Virus record (IMG/VR): IMGVR_UViG_3300003894_000027
Location: 1-24,001 of that record
Direction: 5' to 3' (one strand)
Length of the DNA: 24,001 nt
Origin: a virus
The position numbers and the translations under genes were made by a program. A model generated the notes under the pieces. That model was not told the DNA's origin, did not search any database, and saw only the letters and a program-made list of their open reading frames with translations. Each line of letters begins with the position of its first letter. Positions within the stretch are counted from its first letter, which is position 1. Below, one piece after another: positions 1 to 6,854 of the stretch.

Positions 1-280
1 CCTCAATCCGTTTCGCTTCGTAATGATGTTGGTCAACAGAAAGGTCAATCTTTCCGTCAGTGTTTGCCGAATAGGTAACGGCTGTGTCGGCTGATTTAGC
101 CGCCGCAGTTTCTTCTGTTACCTTCGGGATATGCAGTGTGTCACCACCACCTGCCAACATTGAACTGAAATCAGATACTTGATTGCGAAGACGGAACATC
201 CGTTCTGCATAGTCAAGCAGAGCATCTGACCACATTTCAGGAATAAAATTGGCGGCAGTTGTAGTTGTTACATTAGCCAT
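1..280 (-). CDS. major capsid protein, N-terminal part (gene runs off the window)
   Basis: The gene reads leftwards from ATG at 280 and is still open at base 1, giving 93 codons. An SD (GGAG) lies 8 bases upstream of the ATG. The visible protein starts MANVTTTTAANFIPEMWSDA, then has an arginine-rich stretch (YAERMFRLRNQV), a GGGDTLHIPKV segment and an Ala/Thr-rich part. This resembles, from memory, the N-terminus of capsid proteins of P22-coat-like or related families in marine phages. It lies directly downstream of the scaffold gene, the usual place for the major capsid gene. The fold family cannot be settled from a third of the protein or less. The rest probably lies beyond the left edge. 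Confidence 0.75.
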   Translation of the reverse strand, partial: MANVTTTTAANFIPEMWSDALLDYAERMFRLRNQVSDFSSMLAGGGDTLHIPKVTEETAAAKSADTAVTYSANTDGKIDLSVDQHHYEAKRIE

Positions 281-310
281 TTAAAGACTCCAAATTTGAT
301 ATTATCGTGT

Positions 311-328
311 TTACACTAACGTGTGTAA
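311..328. other. small inverted repeat at the scaffold stop codon
   Basis: TTACAC and GTGTAA form a perfect 6-bp inverted repeat around a 6-base loop, overlapping the scaffold TAG codon and the short gap before the capsid gene. No T-run follows, so it is not a classic terminator. It could tune the scaffold-to-capsid ratio, but six base pairs in AT-rich DNA can occur by chance. Confidence 0.3.
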
Positions 329-870
329 CTATCAAGAATGGATTGCCAATTTTCTCTTTTTTCTTTTTCAGACATATCTTTCATAGGTTTTAGATTATTT
401 CTATCAACCTTCGATTCAGCCTGACCGATATTATTTCTTTGTCCTTTTGAGAACTCTGAAACAATGTTTTTAAGAAGAGAAATATCATTGACTTCTCCAA
501 ACTTCTCTCTTTTTTCCTCTGGCAATCTTTCAAGCAAATCATTCCTAACTCCATCATATAAAGTTTCAAAGTTTTCTTTATATTGTGAAAGTTCGGCATT
601 CTTTGCTCTTTCTTTTTCAAGTAGCGTTTTAAACTCACCTTGCTTTTCCATCTCTTCATCTTGTCGTTTCTTTTCAGCATCGGCAAGGTCTGCAAGTTTA
701 GATTCAACTTCTTTACGCTTCTTGATTTCTTCAGAAAGCCTGTAAAGAGGAACTTGAATATCGGACTTACTGTCCTGTTGTTCCGTTTTTACGTCTTGAC
801 TGACTTCAGTATCTTTTACGTCGCTCTGTTCGACGGATGTTGTTTTAACCTCTTTTGTTGAGTCGGACAT
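316..870 (-). CDS. capsid scaffold protein
   Basis: This 184-residue protein is strongly charged and mostly helical. Residues 1-40 are an acidic, Ser/Thr/Asp-rich head. They are followed by VPLYRLSEEIKKRKE and a long predicted coiled coil (about 48-105) rich in Lys, Glu and Ala, including the GEFKTLLEKE pattern common in phage scaffolds. The tail is charged and lacks Cys. Scaffolds guide procapsid assembly and are then lost or cleaved. The gene lies 35 bases upstream of the capsid gene on the same strand. The start has an SD (AGAGGT) inside a 27-bp duplicated segment. No protease domain is visible here, so scaffold removal must rely on something else. Confidence 0.82.
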   Translation of the reverse strand: MSDSTKEVKTTSVEQSDVKDTEVSQDVKTEQQDSKSDIQVPLYRLSEEIKKRKEVESKLADLADAEKKRQDEEMEKQGEFKTLLEKERAKNAELSQYKENFETLYDGVRNDLLERLPEEKREKFGEVNDISLLKNIVSEFSKGQRNNIGQAESKVDRNNLKPMKDMSEKEKRENWQSILDSYTR

Positions 871-890
871 TTTTACCTCTTTTGTTGAGT
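848..890 (-). repeat. 27-bp tandem duplication spanning the scaffold ribosome-binding site
   Basis: On the minus strand ACTCAACAAAAGAGGT occurs twice with a 27-base period. The upstream copy (875-890) supplies the SD for the scaffold gene. The downstream copy (848-863) lies in codons 4-9 (STKEV). This looks like a slippage or duplication event that left a spare SD-like AGAGGT inside the coding sequence. Confidence 0.7.
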
Positions 891-904
891 AGAATATCGA
901 ATAT

Positions 905-948
905 GTATTTTTACAAAATATGATTGCAAAATACTTATTGCGTATTTT
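905..948. promoter_or_regulatory. candidate operator between the two divergent late operons
   Basis: Three 7-base half sites alternate in orientation: GTATTTT (905-911), AAAATAC (928-934) and GTATTTT (942-948). The last two form a perfect inverted repeat with a 7-base spacer. The array lies in the 129-base gap between the scaffold start (minus strand) and the terminase start (plus strand), where both late promoters should lie. I found no convincing -35/-10 pair in this gap on either strand. A protein binding here could control both operons together. Confidence 0.35.
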
Positions 949-999
949 AAATTAAATAGTCTGCGTTCTGCAACCGCAAATTTAAAAAAAAAATAATCT

Positions 1000-2322
1000 A
1001 TGCAATATGGGACTGATGAAGACCTCGATTTTAAAAGAAAGTGGTTTGAATACATTGGGTACAACCCCCACGATGGTCAAAAGCTATTACATTTTCCTGA
1101 AAAAGATACCGCATCTTTCTTTGTGTGTATCTGTGGAAGGAGATACGGAAAAACTACAGCCGCCTACCGAGAGGCGGAGTTCTACGCCGCCCAGCCTAAT
1201 AAGAAAGTTTGGCTTGTTGGGTTATCGTATAAAAAATCTCGGCTTATGTTCCGAGAAATATGGAAAGATATGGTAATTGGACATGATGAGGATATTAAGT
1301 CAGCATCAGAAAAAGACCAGCATATAGAATTTAAATGGGGAAGTACAGTTTCAGGAATGTCAGCAGACAATCCAAGCTCATTGGTTGGAGAAGGGCTGGA
1401 TTTGCTGATTGTGGACGAGGCGGCAAAGATGCCAAGAAAGATATGGGATATGTATTTATCACCAACATTATCAGACAGAAAGGGTAAAGCGATTTTTATA
1501 TCAACACCAGAAGGATATAATTGGTTATACGACCTATACCTTCTCGGAAAAACCGACCCTCATTGGCATTCTATGAGATTTCCCTCTTGGATAAACAATC
1601 ATGCATTTCCCACTGGGAAGAATGACGATTTTATAGTTGAGAGAAAAAGAAATCTCGCCAAAGAAGTATTTGAACAGGAATACGGAGGAGAATTTTCAAC
1701 ATTCGAGGGAAAGGTTTATCCTTTCGACAGAGAATTGGACTCTGGCGACTTTCCTTTCAATCCAGACCTCCCAACTTATTGTTCTATTGACTTTGGATAC
1801 AGAATGCCATCGGTTTTATGGTTTCAGACTTACAGTCAGGGTGGAATCACTCATATCAATATTATTGACGAGATAGTGCATGAAAGAAATATACCCACAG
1901 AGGTTTTGGCGAGAAGGATTCTAAAAAAAGGATACCCAGTATATACATTCTATGGCGACCCAGCTGGTGTAGCTGTTCAGGGTCAAAGTGGACTCGGGGA
2001 CATAGAAATATTTCGTAGAGAAGGAATATATGTCCGCTTTTTAAAAGACAGATTAAGTCGTAATATAGCATCTGGAGTCGCATATGCGAGAGGATTCTTT
2101 GAAAGTGCCGATGGATTGAGGAAAATTCATATAGATAATAAGTGTACTGGGATTATGGAAGACTTTGAGAACTATCGCTATCCAGCGGAAGTTGAAGGCA
2201 AGAGTTTGTCCCTTGACCCCATAAAGGACGGATACCACGACCACGGTGCAGACGCATTCAGATATTTTATTGTTAATAGATTTCCAATTAAACAAAGAAG
2301 TTTTACTAAAGTAAAAAGGTAG
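1000..2322 (+). CDS. terL: terminase large subunit (packaging ATPase and nuclease)
   Basis: This 440-residue protein is the motor that pumps DNA through the portal and cuts it at headfuls or ends. The ATPase domain has Walker A at 46-53 (GRRYGKTT), Walker B at 134-140 with catalytic Glu (DLLIVDE), and a coupling motif around 168-172 (STPEG). The RNase H-like nuclease domain has acidic residues at Asp264 (SIDFGY), Asp320 (YGDPAG) and Asp418 (HDHGADAF). All key residues are present and the length is normal. An in-frame stop three codons upstream limits the start to this ATG. There is no clear SD, only an A-rich leader, unlike most genes here. The portal gene follows after 3 bases. It lies on the opposite strand to the small subunit, which is unusual. 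Confidence 0.96.
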   Translation: MQYGTDEDLDFKRKWFEYIGYNPHDGQKLLHFPEKDTASFFVCICGRRYGKTTAAYREAEFYAAQPNKKVWLVGLSYKKSRLMFREIWKDMVIGHDEDIKSASEKDQHIEFKWGSTVSGMSADNPSSLVGEGLDLLIVDEAAKMPRKIWDMYLSPTLSDRKGKAIFISTPEGYNWLYDLYLLGKTDPHWHSMRFPSWINNHAFPTGKNDDFIVERKRNLAKEVFEQEYGGEFSTFEGKVYPFDRELDSGDFPFNPDLPTYCSIDFGYRMPSVLWFQTYSQGGITHINIIDEIVHERNIPTEVLARRILKKGYPVYTFYGDPAGVAVQGQSGLGDIEIFRREGIYVRFLKDRLSRNIASGVAYARGFFESADGLRKIHIDNKCTGIMEDFENYRYPAEVEGKSLSLDPIKDGYHDHGADAFRYFIVNRFPIKQRSFTKVKR

Positions 2323-2325
2323 ATT

Positions 2326-3630
2326 ATGGCTCATACAGCAGAAGAGATTATCAAGAACTCATTAAAAGAGTTTAAGCAAACACAATCGAAAGCAAGAAGG
2401 GATGAAGTCCGAAAAATGCTTGATTATTACACAGGAACATCGACTTCCGAGTATATAAAGAAGTATTTTAATTCAGATTCCTTTAGGGAAATCCCTCATT
2501 ACGAGGCGAATTTTACAAAAAAATTCATAAACAAGATTTCACGGATATACACAGTTGGTGCTAACAGGAATGTAAATAAAAAGTACCTTTCATTAACGTC
2601 ATTAAAAGACGTAAGAATGAAGCATGTTGAAAGAATGACACGACTTGTCGGCACTATTGCCTTGAGAATTATGTGGACAGGAGATGAGGACAATCCAGTC
2701 TTCGACTATCGCCCTGTTTATTACTTTGACCCTTATTTCGGTTCAGACCCATTTAATCCAATTGCAATTGTTTATCCTATGAACTCACCTGTAAATGATT
2801 CAAGTTCAACTGAAAAATTGAAATATTGCTATTGGGATTCAGAGATTTTCCGTATTGTTGATGAAAATGGCAACGTTTTAGAGGAAATTGAGCATGGATA
2901 CGGAGTGTTGCCTTTTGTTTTTCTTCATAGAGAAGACCAAATAGATTCATTTTTTGTTGAGGGCAGTCAGGACATTGTTAATTCAAACGAACATGTTAAT
3001 ATTGCAATGACAGAGATGCAACTCGGTTTAAGATTCCAAATGTTCGGTCAGCCTTGGACGAATTTAGATGCAGATAAACCCGTAGCAAGAACTGGTTCTG
3101 ATGAAATTTTAATGCTTGGAGAGGGAGGTCAATTCAACATCTCATCACCAGCTGGTAGTATTTCAGCGGTTATAGAGAATATCAAGTTTCAAATCGAAAT
3201 GGTGGCACAGAATCATCATCTCTGGGTTACTTGGGCTGAACAGGGCGGAGAGGTTCCCTCTGGAATCAGCCTTATGATTAAGGATTTAGAGAGACACGAA
3301 GATTTTATAGACGATATAGAATTATGGAGACTTTACGAAAACCAGATATACAACGTTGAAAGGGCTATCGCCGATTTCAATTTTGTAAGTCTCCCAGACA
3401 GATTTGCTGTAGATTTCAATGAGGTTGAGTACCCAATGACCGTTCAGGATAAAATTATGATGGATGAGTTCGGATTATCCCATAATCTTATCACCGAGGC
3501 AAAACTGATGGTTAGAGACAATAAAGACCTGTCGGTGGAACAAGCACAAAAAATAATCAATGAAAACAGGGAAGTGAATGAGCAATCAGCGAATAGAGGA
3601 CTCTTTTCTACACTACGTCAAGAGGCTTAA
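2326..3630 (+). CDS. portal protein
   Basis: This 434-residue protein matches portal proteins in size, composition and position directly after the terminase. The N-terminal part is helical and charged (about 1-45, with MLDYYTG, common early in portals). A FTKKFINKISRIY segment follows around 64-76 and a beta-rich wing around 130-210. A long middle helix region includes VNIAMTEMQL and the PSGISLMIKD loop. The acidic C-terminal part includes NEVEYPMTVQDKIMMDEFGL. Twelve copies would form the ring at one capsid vertex that binds TerL. The ATG follows the terL stop by 3 bases, with SD AAAAAGG. Its 3' end overlaps the next gene by 53 bases. I see no fused protease or extra domain. Confidence 0.88.
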   Translation: MAHTAEEIIKNSLKEFKQTQSKARRDEVRKMLDYYTGTSTSEYIKKYFNSDSFREIPHYEANFTKKFINKISRIYTVGANRNVNKKYLSLTSLKDVRMKHVERMTRLVGTIALRIMWTGDEDNPVFDYRPVYYFDPYFGSDPFNPIAIVYPMNSPVNDSSSTEKLKYCYWDSEIFRIVDENGNVLEEIEHGYGVLPFVFLHREDQIDSFFVEGSQDIVNSNEHVNIAMTEMQLGLRFQMFGQPWTNLDADKPVARTGSDEILMLGEGGQFNISSPAGSISAVIENIKFQIEMVAQNHHLWVTWAEQGGEVPSGISLMIKDLERHEDFIDDIELWRLYENQIYNVERAIADFNFVSLPDRFAVDFNEVEYPMTVQDKIMMDEFGLSHNLITEAKLMVRDNKDLSVEQAQKIINENREVNEQSANRGLFSTLRQEA

Positions 3631-3799
3631 CGAATTAAACGATATTGAAGTCTCTTTAGATGGTCGTATCGAGGAAATTATGGAAAATCCAGAGAAATGG
3701 GCTGAAGAACAGGCTGAAAAATTGATTTCAGACAATCTTTCAAGGTTTCTTGAGGCAAAGGACACGGGAAAGGAATTAGCTGATGCCCTCCGAGATTAG
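3578..3799 (+). CDS. small acidic head-module protein of unknown function
   Basis: This 73-residue protein overlaps the portal end by 53 bases in another frame and has its own SD (AGGGAAG, about 5 bases before the ATG). It is helical and charged, with a VSLDGRIEEIMENPEKWAEE segment and no Cys or membrane segment. Its place between portal and neck genes, and the 17-base overlap with the next gene, suggest a small morphogenesis factor. I do not recognise the family. The long overlap with the portal is unusual, but the SD and the well-formed sequence past the portal stop support a real gene. Confidence 0.7.
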   Translation: MSNQRIEDSFLHYVKRLNELNDIEVSLDGRIEEIMENPEKWAEEQAEKLISDNLSRFLEAKDTGKELADALRD

Positions 3800-4319
3800 A
3801 ATTATTCGTGGTGAAAAAGTCACCAAAGAAATAGAGACAGAGCTAAATAGACATATCAGAAGAACGGCTGGTGTTTGTCGTGATATAATAAGGCAGACAA
3901 TGAAAAAAGGCAAGAGGATTGACGATAGAAGAAGAAACTACAAACCATTGCAACAATCAACTATTGATATGAGGAAATCAAGAGGTATAAGAAGAACATC
4001 TCCGATGATTGAGACTGGCAATCTAATGAATGCAGTAAAATCTAAAAAATCTACAGGCGGATACGAGGTTTACATATCTGACCGACCTCATCCAAGAAAG
4101 CCAAATGTAAAAGCAAGTGAATATGGGATAACACATATGGCAACACATCCTCCAACTGGAAAATTTAGAGGCACTAAAGCAATAGACACCGAAGCCAGAC
4201 CTTTTTTCGATATTCCAAAAGGATTTTATGAAACAAAGCAGTACAAAGATATTGAAAAACAGCTTGATAAGAAATTAGAAGAAATAATAAAGAAAAATGT
4301 TCGTGTTAAAAGATTTTAG
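3783..4319 (+). CDS. virion morphogenesis / neck protein (Mu gpG or HK97 gp10-like)
   Basis: This 178-residue basic protein shows the pattern of tail-completion and neck proteins related to Mu gpG or HK97 gp10. It has a helical start, then YKPLQQSTIDMRKSRGI (about 53-70), SPMIETGNLMNAVKS (about 75-89), and a C-terminal ARPFFDIPKGFYE segment where the family usually has an R.F motif. Such proteins sit at the head-tail interface. The ATG overlaps the previous gene by 17 bases and has an AAAGGA site about 8 bases upstream. The C-terminal 25 residues are very lysine-rich. The assignment rests on remembered motifs, and a different neck function is possible. Confidence 0.62.
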   Translation: MPSEIRIIRGEKVTKEIETELNRHIRRTAGVCRDIIRQTMKKGKRIDDRRRNYKPLQQSTIDMRKSRGIRRTSPMIETGNLMNAVKSKKSTGGYEVYISDRPHPRKPNVKASEYGITHMATHPPTGKFRGTKAIDTEARPFFDIPKGFYETKQYKDIEKQLDKKLEEIIKKNVRVKRF

Positions 4320-4327
4320 GATTAGGT

Positions 4328-4825
4328 ATGCCTGATGAAAAAAGAGGAAATGTTGATATTAATGACTTTGATACGAGAGATAGAGAAGTTGTTCGATGGG
4401 TTGCTCAAATCCTCGGATATGACATCGAAATCTTCGGACAAAGAATTAGACAGCAAATTGAAGGACTTGCAAACGCTGGAGTTTCAGAACAATCAATTGC
4501 TCGGCTTCTTGATACAGACCTTAAATCCAATGGTAGAATCTTCGGAGAATATGCAAATTCCATTAAGCGAGGAGTTGTGGGAGGAATTATGCAAATATCA
4601 CGTCGAGAACTCAACGTGGGGAATGACGTAAACTATCGTTGGATTGTCGCTCAAGGCGTTAAGAATTGCCCAGACTGTTTAGCCCGAGCTGGTGAAGTTG
4701 ATACTTGGGGCGGATGGGTTAGTCGTGGGATGCCGTCAACTGGATGGTCTGTATGCAAACAACACTGCTACTGTCAAGTAGTGCCAGTGAATACTGATAT
4801 TGACGACATAATTGAGGTTAAATAA
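4328..4825 (+). CDS. Mu F-like minor head protein
   Basis: This 165-residue protein has a helical N-terminal half and a Cys-rich end. KNCPDCLARAGEVDTWGGW begins at about 112, and a WSVCKQHCYCQVVPV cluster at about 140-154 gives Cys114, Cys117, Cys143, Cys147 and Cys149 with His146. The W..(K)xCPxC...G....HPxCRC-like ending is the hallmark of Mu F-type minor head proteins, which bind portal and capsid and are often injected. The usual PxCRC is here QHCYCQV, so the His and Cys order is shifted. It is shorter than Mu gpF and may be the C-terminal domain alone. It ends 2 bases before a convergent gene with no visible terminator between. Confidence 0.75.
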   Translation: MPDEKRGNVDINDFDTRDREVVRWVAQILGYDIEIFGQRIRQQIEGLANAGVSEQSIARLLDTDLKSNGRIFGEYANSIKRGVVGGIMQISRRELNVGNDVNYRWIVAQGVKNCPDCLARAGEVDTWGGWVSRGMPSTGWSVCKQHCYCQVVPVNTDIDDIIEVK

Positions 4826-4827
4826 CT

Positions 4828-5007
4828 TTACGAGTTCGTTTTCTTATATCTTTTCTTATATGCTTCTATTGTTCTTGTAAATCTCCCTCTGTCGCCATCC
4901 CATCCAAACCAACCTTCTCCAAAATAGTGAATAAGGTCATACATTTTAGCCTTTTGCATATCACTATAATGATTTTCTGATTCCATATGCTGATTTCTAC
5001 CCTTCAT
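4828..5007 (-). CDS. 59-residue protein of unknown function, coupled to terminase small subunit
   Basis: Reading from ATG at 5007, this short frame overlaps the last 11 bases of the terminase small subunit gene. It has a good SD (AAGGG, 6 bases upstream) inside that gene, which suggests translational coupling. The protein starts MKGRNQHMES and contains YDLIHYFGEGWFGWDGDRG, an aromatic and Gly-rich core, before a basic helix (TIEAYKKRYKK). A second ATG eight codons in has no better SD. The aromatic motif seems familiar from small phage proteins, but no function is known to me. It may act with the small terminase. It converges with the Mu F-like gene with a 2-base gap. Confidence 0.72.
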   Translation of the reverse strand: MKGRNQHMESENHYSDMQKAKMYDLIHYFGEGWFGWDGDRGRFTRTIEAYKKRYKKTNS

Positions 5008-5662
5008 CGTTAGCCCTTTCTCTCTTTTCTAATTCCTCAATCCAAGCAACCCTTTCGCTTTTCTTATGTCTTCCAGTAGGTAACATCTCCAGCCCGACAG
5101 CATCGGCTCTTTTTCTCAAAGCATATCTTTCTCTCTTTTTCTCAAGGTATTTTGCCTTTTTCTGTTCCTTCCCAATAGACTTATTTAACTGTTTCTTCTC
5201 TTTTTTCTCCCTTGCTCTTGGAAAATCATTTGATTTATCTCTTTCAGGCATATCCATTACCTCAAAATCAGCCTCAATAGCATCAATCTTTTCTTTTTCT
5301 ATAATCTCGCCATTGGTATTGCTTGATTTCAGGAATTTTTCAAAAGGAGAATCTATAGTTACATTAACATTCTTGACCAGCTTCCCAGAATGCTCTAAAA
5401 CCAACCTTCCAGCCTGAACATTACCAGCACAAGCCTCCCTGACCATTGCATTCAGAACAGAAGGAAGTTCAGCCCCAAAGGAAACCATATATCTATCATA
5501 AATAGCCTCCACAAATAATGGGTCTTTCCTCCATTGCTTTATTGTATCCTGATGAACCCCAACAGCCTCGGCAACATCCACATACCTCATCTGCGGATTA
5601 CTTGCGAAACATTCAACAGCCATTAACTTCTTTGGATTCAGCTTTATTGGCTTATTACTCAT
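4997..5662 (-). CDS. terS: terminase small subunit (HTH DNA-binding)
   Basis: From the ATG at 5662 this is a 221-residue protein. The N-terminal helix-turn-helix (about 12-47) reads MRYVDVAEAVGVHQDTIKQW, the type found in phBC6A51-like terminase small subunits and related HTH proteins. A helical middle (about 50-95, VLNAMVREACAGNVQAGRLVLE) may drive oligomerisation. The C-terminal third is highly charged, with Lys/Arg/Glu coiled-coil features. An ATG at 5680 adds six residues, but it sits inside a repeat and lacks an SD. The ATG at 5662 has AAAAGGTG 5-6 bases upstream and is preferred. It would recognise the packaging site and activate TerL. It is on the opposite strand to terL and has its own promoter. 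Confidence 0.8.
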   Translation of the reverse strand: MSNKPIKLNPKKLMAVECFASNPQMRYVDVAEAVGVHQDTIKQWRKDPLFVEAIYDRYMVSFGAELPSVLNAMVREACAGNVQAGRLVLEHSGKLVKNVNVTIDSPFEKFLKSSNTNGEIIEKEKIDAIEADFEVMDMPERDKSNDFPRAREKKEKKQLNKSIGKEQKKAKYLEKKRERYALRKRADAVGLEMLPTGRHKKSERVAWIEELEKRERANDEG

Positions 5663-5676
5663 ATTATCACCTTTTC

Positions 5677-5720
5677 CCATTTGTTGATTTCAACATATGC
5701 ATTTGTCGATTTCGGATTAA
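5677..5720 (-). repeat. two 22-bp iteron copies in the terS leader (candidate operator)
   Basis: On the minus strand two 22-base units lie end to end (5720-5699, then 5698-5677). Both contain a CGAAATC- or TGAAATC-type core followed by CAAATG. The downstream unit matches the first iteron inside the replication initiator gene (11643-11664) at 20 of 22 positions by my alignment. The upstream unit keeps mainly the CGAAATC...CAAATGC half. They lie between the candidate -10 (5730-5735) and the terS SD, where a bound protein would block transcription or ribosome access. Confidence 0.75.
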
Positions 5721-5729
5721 AAACTCAAA

Positions 5730-5758
5730 ATAATATTTAATCTATTTAAAATACCCAA
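5730..5758 (-). promoter_or_regulatory. candidate terS promoter
   Basis: On the minus strand a TTGGGT -35 (5758-5753) and a TATTAT -10 (5735-5730) are separated by 17 bases. The -10 matches the sigma-70 consensus at 5 of 6 positions; the -35 is weaker. Transcription would start near 5723, at the edge of the iteron pair. Confidence 0.5.
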
Positions 5759-6074
5759 GAAATCCCTATCTCCAACAATATCTGCATTTAACTATAATAA
5801 AAAAGTGGTTGATGAATCGCATTTCCCTATAGTAATATTAAGTGTACTGTAGAAACCATTAATTAGATTTTTATAGAACGTTGGGTTATCAAAAACACCC
5901 AGTTTACCCTGTATCTTATTTGTTCCTATCAATACCACTACAGTTAAAATTAACGCCTTGTTAATATGTAATTTATAAATCAATGGACATTCTTTCAACC
6001 ATTTTTCCAAAATTCTGTTTTGGACATTCGTAATTTGACTTTTGAGAGGAGTGGGGATACACACCAGCATAGTC
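5759..6074. other. AT-rich stretch with no gene seen
   Basis: About 316 bases between the terS promoter and the leftward terminator hold no frame with a start, an SD and plausible protein sequence on either strand. A long minus-strand frame crosses it, but it runs through the terminator hairpin and overlaps the next gene, so I rejected it. A weak hairpin (TGGGT and ACCCA around 5883-5902) and one TTATAAAT (5973-5980) are present. It might hold a packaging site or upstream control sites for terS, but nothing shows this directly. Confidence 0.5.
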
Positions 6075-6118
6075 AAAAAAAACCGCCCCCCGCCCCCCTC
6101 GATAGGGGACGAAGGGCG
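6075..6118 (-). terminator. rho-independent terminator of the leftward two-gene unit
   Basis: On the minus strand a GC-rich hairpin has an outer CGCCC/GGGCG stem (118-114 with 88-84 of the 6000s) and an inner CCCCT-ATCG-style stem-loop (AGGGG at 6104-6108 with CCCCT at 6095-6099). Eight T residues follow directly (6082-6075). It lies 31 bases after the stop codon of the last leftward gene at 6150. Confidence 0.8.
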
Positions 6119-6149
6119 TTTACTTGGGATGTGGAGAGGGGTCAGGATG

Positions 6150-6536
6150 TTAAACCGATATAGTTTCACCTGTCTCAAAGCTATAAATAGCACTCTGGTT
6201 ATTTTCCCTTGCTGTTTTTATAGCTCTCCATTTGTTCAGGATGACTATAGTAACATCGACGCAATGCTCCCCAGTCTTCAGGTCTTGCCAACCTCCGAGG
6301 TAATACCTTTCGACGGGATACATAGCAGAGGAGAGAGCCTTGCCCTCGCTGTACCACTCCCAGCATTTTAAGCCCGACTCGAGCGCAGTTTGGCGGTCTT
6401 TCGACCTGTTATCTGTAATACTAACAGCATACCCACTCCCACTGTAGTGTGTGAAGGCTACGGGGTCGAATGTGAAACCTTTGCGCAATTGCGGTGCAAG
6501 TGTTTCAATAATTCGATTTGTTCTGTCTTTAGTCAT
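6150..6536 (-). CDS. phage protein of unknown function in a separate leftward unit
   Basis: From the ATG at 6536 this is a 128-residue protein. That ATG overlaps the previous stop as ATGA and has GGAG 7 bases upstream. The alternative ATG at 6548 is inside the previous gene with no SD. Residues around 20-40 read FDPVAFTHYSGSGYAVSITD. The C-terminal half contains YYLGGWQDLKTGEHCVDVTIVI, then ARENNQSAIYSFETGETI. The pattern GGW.D...(Y)LDV....A...(G)..NQ.AIYD...G..I is, as I recall, common in small actinophage and gut phage proteins of unknown function. Base composition is visibly less AT-rich than in neighbouring genes, a hint of separate origin. The terminator at 6075-6118 ends this unit. Confidence 0.72.
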   Translation of the reverse strand: MTKDRTNRIIETLAPQLRKGFTFDPVAFTHYSGSGYAVSITDNRSKDRQTALESGLKCWEWYSEGKALSSAMYPVERYYLGGWQDLKTGEHCVDVTIVILNKWRAIKTARENNQSAIYSFETGETISV

Positions 6537-6841
6537 TCTGAACTCCATTCGTTTTTTTGTTTGCTATGGAATGCGTTCAGCTCTATAGATAGCTCGTCGA
6601 ATCTTGCTTTGTGCTCTCTGACGTTAAACGTCTCGAACTCCTGCAATTCTGACCTACCTGATGTACGATTGACTCGATGTTTGTTTATTCTAACATACAC
6701 GACGCCGGTGTCCCCATAGCTATTTATACTCATCTCCGAGCCGTCGGGCAATTTAAACGTATAAAATACGTTAAAAGCAAGTTCGTAGTCTTCCGCCAAT
6801 TTGCCCGTTATTAGTTCTGTTGCATTTTGTAGTTCTAACAT
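6533..6841 (-). CDS. hypothetical protein, first gene of the separate leftward unit
   Basis: The ATG at 6841 has an AAAGGA site 8 bases upstream and gives 102 residues. A longer in-frame version starting at 7033 would translate the hairpins and the C-A repeats of the leader and has no SD, so I reject it. The protein has a helical start (MLELQNATELITGKLAEDYE), a beta-rich middle (FYTFKLPDGSEMSINSYGDTGVVYVRINKHR) and a helical end. There is no Cys, signal peptide or membrane segment. I do not recognise the family. It overlaps the next gene by 4 bases, so the two are translationally coupled. Confidence 0.7.
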   Translation of the reverse strand: MLELQNATELITGKLAEDYELAFNVFYTFKLPDGSEMSINSYGDTGVVYVRINKHRVNRTSGRSELQEFETFNVREHKARFDELSIELNAFHSKQKNEWSSE

Positions 6842-6854
6842 TTTCTTTTTCCTT

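Noticed and set aside
4826-4827. Terminator between convergent MuF and 59-residue genes
   Set aside because: Only two bases separate the genes and no GC-rich hairpin with T-run is visible nearby.
5663-5680. Six-residue longer terS start
   Set aside because: The ATG lies at the iteron edge without an SD; the ATG at 5662 has a good SD.
5792-6193. 133-codon open frame on the minus strand
   Set aside because: It runs through the terminator hairpin and T-run, overlaps the real gene at 6150-6536, has no SD, and the protein has a poor, low-complexity middle.
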